Assembly: GCA_028065135.1 (NCBI GenBank)
Contig: JAPTWR010000104.1
Location: 43,563 to 107,562 of the forward strand
Origin: Acidithiobacillus sp.
GTDB lineage: Bacteria; Pseudomonadota; Gammaproteobacteria; Acidithiobacillales; Acidithiobacillaceae
Length of the DNA stretch: 64,000 nucleotides
Direction: 5' to 3'
The position numbers were made by a program, and so were the translations under genes. Below are positions 53,693-60,856 of the stretch, in pieces (the stretch's first letter is position 1; each line of letters starts with the position of its first letter). The notes under the pieces are model-generated. The model was given only the letters and a program-made list of their open reading frames with translations, was not told where the DNA came from and ran no database searches.

Positions 53693-56079
53693 GACACACC
53701 CTGGGGAACCCATAGACGTTCCCCCTCACCCGCAGCCTCGAAATCTTTCAGCGATACAGCGGACGGCAACTCCCCACCAGAGGACAGGGATGCGCCCCCC
53801 TGCGGGGAGCTAACCCCCTGCGGGGTGCCAACCCCTTGCGGGGTGCCAGTCCCCTGCGGAGCAGCGCCCGGCTGCGCGGGATCAACAATCCCTTCGCCGG
53901 ACGCGACAGATCCTTGCGACAACCATGCGGGTGGACGAGATGGCGGGAAAACCGCTGATCCTACAGAGGGCGAACCACTGGATGACCAGGATGGCGGAGA
54001 AGACGGCGTATCCCATCCCTTGGCAGGGGACTGCGCCCCGGCAAGGGGTTGCACCCCCGCAGGGATCTGCGCACCGGCAGAAGACCGTGGGTGTTCATGG
54101 GGTCTATTATTATTATACACCCCGCCAACAGTTGCAGATTCCTGATCTTTCTGCACTTTTTCGGGACGATCCGCCGTCTGCAAGACATCGCCCGGCAGTT
54201 CACCCTGCAAATCCAGGACGCCGCTGCGCGACAGGCGGTACAGGAATTGGCGCATGGTCTGTTCCACAGGGTCCTGCGTTCCCGATGTGCGTTGAATCCA
54301 CGCATTCAGCGCGCGCTCCTCTCCGACTTCCATGTGCATGTGCTCTCTCCCGGACCACTGCCAGCCATCCACCATGTATCGCTCCGCCCGTTCCGACCAG
54401 CGCACCCGAATCGCAAACGGCGCGTAATCCAGAAATCCCTGTCCCGAATCCAACATGCTCATCATCTGCAGCGGTAAAGAGCTGCGCTCGGCGGAGATGC
54501 GCTCGGCAGACTTGCAGTCGGCAGACCTGCGCTCGGCGGAGACCTCTCCACCCTTGGTGCCGTAAGGTTTTTTACCGGGAATCCCGGAAAGACGGGACCA
54601 ACGTCCGGCCATCTCCTGCAAGGACGGATCACTGGCATGCAACTTGCGCTCCACCCACAGGGTCCGGTTCGATGAGGGATCGGGATCATCGATCCGGAAG
54701 CGCAACATCAGGAAGTTCATGCCGTTCCGTGCATGGATGGGAAAGGCTTTCCATGCTTTCAGCAACATGCAAAATGCCGCTTCCGGCTCGATGCAGGCCG
54801 GAACCCCTTGCAGGGCGCAAGCCCCTCGCAGGGCGCCAGCCCCTCGTCCTTCTTCCGGCTCAGGTATCGATGCGGGTGGTGCTTCCGGTTCCCGGTTTTT
54901 CCAGCGGCGTTTTTTCCATGCCAGCGGCAGAGCGTTTTCGCCTCGGGCGGCTTCCACCGGACCCAGGCGCTCGATGTGCTGGCCATAATCCAGTATCCGG
55001 CAGGTGGTTTTGCCTGGTTCATGCGGTCGCAACCCCCTTCCGGCCATCTGTAGATAGCGCACCACCGATTGCGTCCGGCGCCACAGCACCACCGCGTCGA
55101 TCTCGGGAACATCCAGGCCTTCCGTGAACACGTCCACATTCACCAGATACCGAAATTCTCCCCTCCGGAACCGCTCGATCTGCTCATTCCGCTCGCTCTC
55201 GGAGTGACCGCCGTGCAATACATAGGACGCGACAGATTCCCCCTGGGGTTGGCATCCGATGACAGGGGATTGCGCCCGCGCAGGGGGTTGGCACTCTGCA
55301 AGAGCTTCCGCCACCGCCTCCGCTTCCTTGATCGTATCGCAGAAAATCAGCACATGACCGCAATCTCTGGTTTTTTCCAGAATCTCCTGTATCCGTTGGG
55401 TGAAATCCAGAGGGCGGTATCCGTCGATGCCCGCGATCGCCACTTCGCCATGCGACAACTGGATGCCGGTCGTCGGTAGTACGTATCGCACCGGCACGAC
55501 CTCCGGGGCCAGGAGATAGCCCTGCGCAATCAGGTCTTCCGGATGAATCCAGCAGGACACTTGCTGAAACAGGCTTTGCGGCCCCCAAATGGGGACATGC
55601 AGGTTTCCGGCCGTGCGCCAGGGCGTAGCCGTCAATCCGATGATCGGTGGGTCTTTGTCCAGCGACCGCAGATACGCCGCATACTGCCCCTCTTCCTCCT
55701 CTGTTCCCACCCGGTGCGCCTCATCCACCAGCACCAGATCCCAATCGCGGCGATGCTCCAATCCGGAAATGGTCTGGATGCTGGCCACCGTGACACTGCC
55801 CGGAACGGCTTCATCCCACATTCCCATGCCCGCACTCACCACCAGCGTCGGAATGCCCCGGAAACGTTCCCGAGCCTGAGTCAACAATCGGGTGCGATGG
55901 GCCAACAGCAGAACCTGATGATCCGGATGATCCAGCAGCCACCGCTCAATGATCGCCCGCATCACCACCGTCTTGCCCGCACCGGTCGGAAGGACACCCA
56001 CCGGACACAGGCCGTCATAGGCGTCCTTCAACAGCGCATCCACCGCCTGTTCCTGATAGGCACGCAGTTTCATGTTCAT
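53689..56079 (-). CDS. SF2 DEAH helicase (UvsW/type III res-like) with repeat-rich C-terminal extension
   Basis: The product has 796 residues from the ATG at 56079, overlapping the upstream stop as ATGA. Helicase motifs are in order: PTGAGKT near 31, VDEAHRVG near 118, LTATPWR near 150 and the motif VI QMAGRGLRPH near 346. This is a RAD3/UvsW-like DNA helicase, probably acting in recombination or restart of transferred DNA. After the motor, three repeat-derived linkers appear: one of PCRE-like LRGACALQGV units, one of five-residue SAERR units that also contains the palindromic element, and a long Pro/Ser/Ala tail. The motor call is firm; the tail is probably disordered. Confidence 0.85.
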   Translation of the reverse strand: MNMKLRAYQEQAVDALLKDAYDGLCPVGVLPTGAGKTVVMRAIIERWLLDHPDHQVLLLAHRTRLLTQARERFRGIPTLVVSAGMGMWDEAVPGSVTVASIQTISGLEHRRDWDLVLVDEAHRVGTEEEEGQYAAYLRSLDKDPPIIGLTATPWRTAGNLHVPIWGPQSLFQQVSCWIHPEDLIAQGYLLAPEVVPVRYVLPTTGIQLSHGEVAIAGIDGYRPLDFTQRIQEILEKTRDCGHVLIFCDTIKEAEAVAEALAECQPPARAQSPVIGCQPQGESVASYVLHGGHSESERNEQIERFRRGEFRYLVNVDVFTEGLDVPEIDAVVLWRRTQSVVRYLQMAGRGLRPHEPGKTTCRILDYGQHIERLGPVEAARGENALPLAWKKRRWKNREPEAPPASIPEPEEGRGAGALRGACALQGVPACIEPEAAFCMLLKAWKAFPIHARNGMNFLMLRFRIDDPDPSSNRTLWVERKLHASDPSLQEMAGRWSRLSGIPGKKPYGTKGGEVSAERRSADCKSAERISAERSSLPLQMMSMLDSGQGFLDYAPFAIRVRWSERAERYMVDGWQWSGREHMHMEVGEERALNAWIQRTSGTQDPVEQTMRQFLYRLSRSGVLDLQGELPGDVLQTADRPEKVQKDQESATVGGVYNNNRPHEHPRSSAGAQIPAGVQPLAGAQSPAKGWDTPSSPPSWSSSGSPSVGSAVFPPSRPPAWLSQGSVASGEGIVDPAQPGAAPQGTGTPQGVGTPQGVSSPQGGASLSSGGELPSAVSLKDFEAAGEGERLWVPQGVS
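54476..54575. repeat. 15-bp repeats plus palindromic element inside the helicase gene
   Basis: Units of the GCTCGGCGGAGATGC type recur every 15 bp (54484 to ~54545), followed by CCCTTGGTGCCGTA (54551-54564) and a T-run. The same composite is intergenic elsewhere; here it is read in frame as SAER-type units and KPYGTKGG. Confidence 0.8.
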
Positions 56080-58010
56080 CCGGGCCCCATCCCGCTTCCC
56101 CCTGCTCTCCATTCCGGCGCAGGCCACGCCACAGGTCGCACTTCATTCCCGACAGGGGCTGCGCCCTGCAAAGGGGCTGCCGACTGCAAGGCTTCCACCT
56201 GCAGGTCAGCTCCCCGCAGGGAATTGGCTCCCCGCAGGGGATTGGCGCCCTGCAAGGGGGTAAAATCCACCTTGGATAATGGCTTTCCGATCAGTCGGGG
56301 TTCGGGTACGGGTGGAAATTCCAGCGTTTCCCAATCGGCGCGGGGCGCGGCATCCAGTCGATAGCGGTTCAGGCCATGAATCGAGGCCCGCACCGGCTGT
56401 GGCAGACCATCCACATTGGTCAGCAACGTGTCCATCAGTCCCTGGAGATAGAGGGTTTCGTGGGCGCGCGTGGAAGCTACATAGAGCAATCGCCAGACTT
56501 CCGAGGGGACCTCGGAAAAAACAGGTCGCTTCCCGGTTTTTTCGTCGATTTCAAAAGGTTTCTGCGCACCTTCGTCCAGTGCCACATGGGAAAACTCCAG
56601 GCCCTTGGAGCGGTGCATGGTGGACAGCGTGTAGTCAGCTCCGGTCTGAAAGGATGCCGAACGCAACAGGCTAATCTCCCGTTGCAAATTGCCATGCCGA
56701 TTCGTCACCATGCCCACCAGAAACGCCAGCCCTTGCCCTTCCCGCGTCTCGGTGAATTTTTGCAGTTCCTGAAAATCGTCGAAAAAACGCAGATCTGGAT
56801 GCGGCGTGAACTCCCGGCGATAGAGCTTGCAACAGGCATCCAGAAAATCCGCGATTTCCGCCGATTGATCACCCGCCATGTACACCTTGTCTCCCCGGTC
56901 CATGCCGCGCAGGGCGGCGGTGACCAGAGCGGCGTTACCGCGAAACAGGTAGGCTGTTGGACTCCGCCCCTTGATTGGGGTTTGCCCTCCGCAGGAGCGC
57001 TCTCCGCAGGAGGGCCCTCCCATCTCCACACGGGAATCATAGTTGCCCAGGCCTCGCAAAAAGGCCCGGAATTCCACCGGCGTCCGTTCCTTTTCATAGA
57101 GCGCCGTCAGAAAGACGTTGCCGGCGTCCGCCACGCCCTGGCCGAAACGATACGAAGACTGCAAGGGCAGAACGCGGGTTTCGGGGTAACGGCGTTTCAA
57201 TTCCTGCATGGCATCCACCGCGCCCCGCCAGCCGTAGATGCTCTGATGGGTGTCGCCGATGAAGACGAGCTGGGCATGGGACTGGTTCAATACCCCTTCC
57301 ATCATCGGCATCGAGGCATCCTGCGCTTCATCGAACAGGATGTGATCGGCGGGAATGACCGGACGCCCCATCGACCAGATTTTCAGATACGCATCATGCG
57401 TGACCGGCGCGTCTCCACCGGGATTCAACATCTTCTGAAAAAGATCCTCGGCCATGTCCCGCGCCGACCGGAGCGTAACGTCCAGAAACCGTTCGTTTCC
57501 GGTCCGTTCCAGTTTCATGGCGATCTGTGTTTTCAGATGTTCATCCAGATGATGCAGGGCGATCCGTTCATCCGCCGACTGACAAAAACTGGTGAGCATG
57601 TCCTGCACCAGAAAAATGCTTTGCGCCTTGGTCAGACGCACGTCTTTCATGGATCGCAGAAAATCCAGAAACCGGGGATCATGCCAATTTTTGAGGGTGC
57701 CATACAGGCGATCCACACGGCGTTCCGCATAGATGTTCCGGATGAGTCCACCGGCAGGATGCGCGCCATTCCACGCCAGACTGTGTGCCGTGTTCACCTT
57801 GACGAAACCGGGAAGCTTTTCGCGGGCTTCGTCGGCATTCTTCTTGTTGAACACCAGATATTGTACGGATTTGCCCTGTAACGGCCCTCCGTTCACGGCG
57901 AAATGCACCGTGGTCGATTTGCCGGTACCGGCCAGCGCATTGACCGCGATATACTGACACCGTTCGTGGATGGCCCAAAGGATCGCCATCTGTTCTGTGT
58001 TGGGTTGCAT
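56076..58010 (-). CDS. UvrD/Rep-like SF1 helicase
   Basis: The product has 644 residues; GGGAGAAGG lies before the ATG at 58010. SF1A motifs: ALAGTGKST near residue 28, LFDEAQDASMP near 230, GDTHQSIYGWRGA near 255 and TMHRSKGLEF near 463. It is a 3'-5' DNA helicase of the UvrD family, shorter than chromosomal UvrD (about 720), so an element-borne form. The C-terminal 50 residues are repeat-encoded (PLQGANPLRGANSLRGADLQ type, exact 18-bp units at 56195-56262), and another cluster is inserted near residue 340. It works next to a second helicase, an SSB-like protein and a Sak4-like ATPase, which suggests DNA recombination or replication. Confidence 0.88.
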   Translation of the reverse strand: MQPNTEQMAILWAIHERCQYIAVNALAGTGKSTTVHFAVNGGPLQGKSVQYLVFNKKNADEAREKLPGFVKVNTAHSLAWNGAHPAGGLIRNIYAERRVDRLYGTLKNWHDPRFLDFLRSMKDVRLTKAQSIFLVQDMLTSFCQSADERIALHHLDEHLKTQIAMKLERTGNERFLDVTLRSARDMAEDLFQKMLNPGGDAPVTHDAYLKIWSMGRPVIPADHILFDEAQDASMPMMEGVLNQSHAQLVFIGDTHQSIYGWRGAVDAMQELKRRYPETRVLPLQSSYRFGQGVADAGNVFLTALYEKERTPVEFRAFLRGLGNYDSRVEMGGPSCGERSCGGQTPIKGRSPTAYLFRGNAALVTAALRGMDRGDKVYMAGDQSAEIADFLDACCKLYRREFTPHPDLRFFDDFQELQKFTETREGQGLAFLVGMVTNRHGNLQREISLLRSASFQTGADYTLSTMHRSKGLEFSHVALDEGAQKPFEIDEKTGKRPVFSEVPSEVWRLLYVASTRAHETLYLQGLMDTLLTNVDGLPQPVRASIHGLNRYRLDAAPRADWETLEFPPVPEPRLIGKPLSKVDFTPLQGANPLRGANSLRGADLQVEALQSAAPLQGAAPVGNEVRPVAWPAPEWRAGGSGMGPG

Positions 58011-58074
58011 TGACCTTCTCCCATCCCCGGTCCCTGTTCAGAAAAAAACCCTGCCGGAACATCGACAGGGTTAC

Positions 58075-58170
58075 TTCCCGCAGGGCTTGCTCCCTCGCAG
58101 GGGCTGCGCCCTGCAAGGGGTTTGCGCCCTGCAAGGGTTACCCCCTGTAAGGGGGTTGCGCTCGGACTCG
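58075..58170. repeat. Intergenic G/C-rich repeats with irregular period
   Basis: Five GCAGGG/GCAAGG-type units lie between the UvrD-like and DUF669-like genes. Unit lengths are 17, 16, 18 and 16 bp, so they would not keep a reading frame. Confidence 0.85.
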
Positions 58171-58215
58171 GAATTACACCTGCCCTGCCCGGCAGATTCA
58201 GGTGCGGATCTCCGA

Positions 58216-58920
58216 TCAGGAAGGTCCGTAGCTGCCCCAGGTGTTTTGTGCCTGGGGCTGCGCCTGTGCCTGGGGTTGAGGTTGTGGTTGTGGTTGCGCC
58301 TGGGGCTGCTGACTTACGGGCTGACCACCCTGTGGGGCGTTACCCCAGGAACCACCCTGGGGCTGCCCCCCTGCAAGGGGTTGCACCCCCGCAGGTGACG
58401 GTACGGCGGGACCCCATCCTCCCTGGGTCTGGGCCGGCCCTTGCTGCGTTGCGGCGGGAGCCACCAGTTTGTCCTTCACCTTTTCCCAATTCGCCGGGTC
58501 CTGACAGGCACCGGTAGGCAGGTAGCCCTTGACTTCCACGTACTGCGGGTTGTTTTTCTGCGGCCCCAATACCAGGCTCAGATAGCGGCCCGCCATGTTT
58601 TGCGTGTCGATGTCACGACCCAACACCGCCTGTTCCGGCACGCCACTGTTCACGGCCATGCCTGCCAGTTCCTGCAGTGAATATTTCTGATTGTCGGCAT
58701 GGGCCGACTGCACGTTCAGCAGATGTTGCACTTCCCGTCCCTTCATCGGACCTTCGTTCATGATGACGAAGTGGAAGCGCGAACCGTATCCGGACTGTCC
58801 TCCCTTGAGGGGGATGCCATCCTCGACCTTCGTGACCTGCACATCATAGATTCCCGGCTCGATCTTCTCACTGATGCCGGTGGAGATCTTGTTGATGCCC
58901 TGCATGCTGACCATAACCAT
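58216..58920 (-). CDS. DUF669/SSB-like DNA-binding protein
   Basis: The product has 234 residues from the ATG at 58920 (AAGGAG 8 nt upstream). Residues ~1-145 form a DUF669-like domain (GIYDVQVTKVEDGIPLKGG...GSRFHFVIMNEGPMKGREVQHLLNV), a family of phage-type single-strand-binding-like proteins encoded next to Sak4-like recombinases. The rest is a flexible tail with Gln/Pro/Ala repeats (QPQPQPQ) and a short final WGSYGPS, a layout similar to SSB with its disordered tail. The DNA repeat adds PSPAGVQPLAGGQ. The palindromic element lies 48 nt upstream of the start. It probably coats single-stranded DNA during transfer or annealing. Confidence 0.75.
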   Translation of the reverse strand: MVMVSMQGINKISTGISEKIEPGIYDVQVTKVEDGIPLKGGQSGYGSRFHFVIMNEGPMKGREVQHLLNVQSAHADNQKYSLQELAGMAVNSGVPEQAVLGRDIDTQNMAGRYLSLVLGPQKNNPQYVEVKGYLPTGACQDPANWEKVKDKLVAPAATQQGPAQTQGGWGPAVPSPAGVQPLAGGQPQGGSWGNAPQGGQPVSQQPQAQPQPQPQPQAQAQPQAQNTWGSYGPS

Positions 58921-58967
58921 GATAATGACTCCTTCTTTCTGTTTCCGTGTGAATGAAATGACCTCTA

Positions 58968-58992
58968 CCCCTTGGTGCCGCAAGGTTTTTTC
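58968..58992. repeat. Palindromic element upstream of the DUF669-like gene
   Basis: CCCTTGGTGCCGCAAGG followed by TTTTTT on the plus strand. CCTTG and CAAGG can pair around a six-base loop. It lies 48 nt upstream of the minus-strand start at 58920. Confidence 0.75.
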
Positions 58993-59016
58993 CGGTTTTC
59001 TCCTTTCCTTCCCGTC

Positions 59017-60069
59017 TTACATCCCCGGTCCCGAAGTCCCCCGCGGGAAAGTGGGCGACGGCCAGGGCGCGGGCGATAAAGGCGATAAAGGCGATGAACC
59101 CGCGCCTACAGAGGATGGTGCCGCAACGGGTTGTGATGGCGACGGAGACGCTCCTACGGATTGCGGACGTGATGGACCAAAACCGGCGGTTGGCGCACCG
59201 ACAACCCCTTGCAGGGCGCCAGCCCCCTGCGGGGGTGCAAATCCTTGCGGGGGTGCAACCCCCTGGGGAGGTAGCGGTGCGCCGAAGCCATTGATCGACG
59301 CCTGCGCGAAGCGGTGCGGATCAAAGGGACGCTGGTAGGATTCCTCAATGGCTTTTTCCACCGAATGCCATGCCAAAGGCAATTCCAGCGGCAGATCAAA
59401 ACGATTCTTGGCGTCAAAAGCCGTGTTCGGGGCGGTCGATAAAACCCGCGTTCCATTGGTCATCAAACGCACGGTATTCCCTTCTTTGTCGCGGATCGGC
59501 TCGACCTTCAATTGTGCGAATCCCACTATATCGGCCCAATCCCGCAACACGCCCACCGCGCGTCTGTCCAATCGCATCACATAGGTGTTGTGCGGACCGT
59601 TGACCGGATCGGCCACCGTTTTGGATTCGGTCTGCGCGATCAGCAGGACGTTTGCCCTCAGCTCCACCCGGAACCGTTCCATCAGATTGCGGAAGTTTTC
59701 CCATTCCTGCTTGAACAGCTCATAACCTTTGCCGTAGGAAAAGTCGTTCAGCGTTTTCTTGCCGTGTTCCCGCAGAATCTTTTCCTGGATTTTGCTTTGC
59801 AGCGCGTCCATCGAGTCCACGATCAGAGACCGGAACTCTCCCTTCTGAAAATAGCCACCGACATCCAGTAGCGTCTGCACGATCTCGTCGTACGTCTTGG
59901 CGTGCGCCTTGTCATGCCAGACCGGCATCGTACCGATACCATCCTCGACGGCGAGAATGAACGGCTGGTTCATGCCCGCCCCGAAAGTCGTCTTGCCGAT
60001 ACCGTTCTGGCCGTACAGGACCATCCGTACCGGTTCCATTCGCCCGCCTTGTTGCAGATTCAGCGCCAT
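59017..60069 (-). CDS. Sak4-like RecA-fold ATPase (phage-type recombination protein)
   Basis: The product has 350 residues; AGGAGTGG lies before the ATG at 60069. A Walker A motif, GQNGIGKTTF, lies near residue 21 and a Walker B, SLIVDSMDAL, near 84. LLIAQTESK near 150 fits the RecA/Rad51 core of Sak4 and AAA_24 phage proteins, which promote single-strand annealing with an SSB partner. The DUF669-like gene directly downstream is the usual partner. The last ~90 residues are a Pro/Gly/Ala-rich tail partly encoded by 18-bp repeats (LQGV, LPPQGVAPPQG type). The palindromic element lies 32 nt upstream of the start. Confidence 0.82.
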   Translation of the reverse strand: MALNLQQGGRMEPVRMVLYGQNGIGKTTFGAGMNQPFILAVEDGIGTMPVWHDKAHAKTYDEIVQTLLDVGGYFQKGEFRSLIVDSMDALQSKIQEKILREHGKKTLNDFSYGKGYELFKQEWENFRNLMERFRVELRANVLLIAQTESKTVADPVNGPHNTYVMRLDRRAVGVLRDWADIVGFAQLKVEPIRDKEGNTVRLMTNGTRVLSTAPNTAFDAKNRFDLPLELPLAWHSVEKAIEESYQRPFDPHRFAQASINGFGAPLPPQGVAPPQGFAPPQGAGALQGVVGAPTAGFGPSRPQSVGASPSPSQPVAAPSSVGAGSSPLSPLSPAPWPSPTFPRGTSGPGM

Positions 60070-60100
60070 GATGCCACTCCTATGATCAAAAGCCTCTGAA

Positions 60101-60120
60101 CCCTTGGTGCCGCAAGGTTT
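60101..60120. repeat. Palindromic element upstream of the Sak4-like gene
   Basis: CCCTTGGTGCCGCAAGG, 32 nt before the minus-strand start at 60069. It is the rightmost copy of the element in the window; the rest of 60121-60294 holds nothing I can support. Confidence 0.75.
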
Positions 60121-60294
60121 GACGAGAGAAGATCCGCCGAAGGGGAAGACCGGGGAGAGGAAATCTCCGGCTCCGGTTGCAAGGCCGAAGTGAAACTGGC
60201 CGTGACGCAGAAGGAAGCCGACTTTGGACCTGTTTAGGCAGGTTTAACCAGGTATGACGGCTGTGGAACGTACCTGGGAGGCGTGGACAGACCT

Positions 60295-60500
60295 GTTAAC
60301 GGATAAAAAGTATCATCCTGGATCATCCGTATCCCATTGATTCTACATTTTGAACAATTTCCACGTTTTACGAAGTATCATCCTGAGTAGCCCCACCGCC
60401 TTTGCCGACCCGGTGATGGTGGACAATAAAGTTTCATCCTGGCGCCTACGGGCATCCCTTGTGCTTGCGCTACACCCAATGACACATAGGCAGCGGAAAC
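60295..60500. repeat. Right copy of the ~205-bp inverted repeat
   Basis: Begins at GTTAAC and aligns with the reverse complement of 571-775. Three copies of AAGTWTCATCCTG lie at 60308-60320, 60372-60384 and 60429-60441. Beyond 60500 the two copies diverge. Confidence 0.7.
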
Positions 60501-60856
60501 GGACCTTCCCGTGCAGCTTAGGGAGGAGTAGTGTGGTTTATTAGGCGTTATTTGTGCGCAGTATCGCTCGGACATTCGAACGTCGGGAATACACGGGAGG
60601 CGACCATTCAGTTCTGGATGTTGAGCATTGCTTCATCGGCCGAGCGGACGGTCTCGGCGGGAAAGCGACCTCAGTGAAAGCCCACTGACGGGCAGGTGCG
60701 GCGTTGAACGGCAGCCGGTCGAACGCGGCTGCTGAGATTAGGGACGCGCACATCCGCTCGTAAGGCGACTGGGCCGATTGCCCAAAACGCATCCTTTCCG
60801 CACGACGACCATGCGAGCAGCTGACGTGCGTCCTTGCATCGCGCGTATGCCCGTTC
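60501..60856. other. Gap without a supported gene
   Basis: Open frames here (for example a 109-codon minus-strand one) are arginine-rich, lack ribosome sites and look like shadows. It is possibly the border between the element and another region. Confidence 0.5.
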
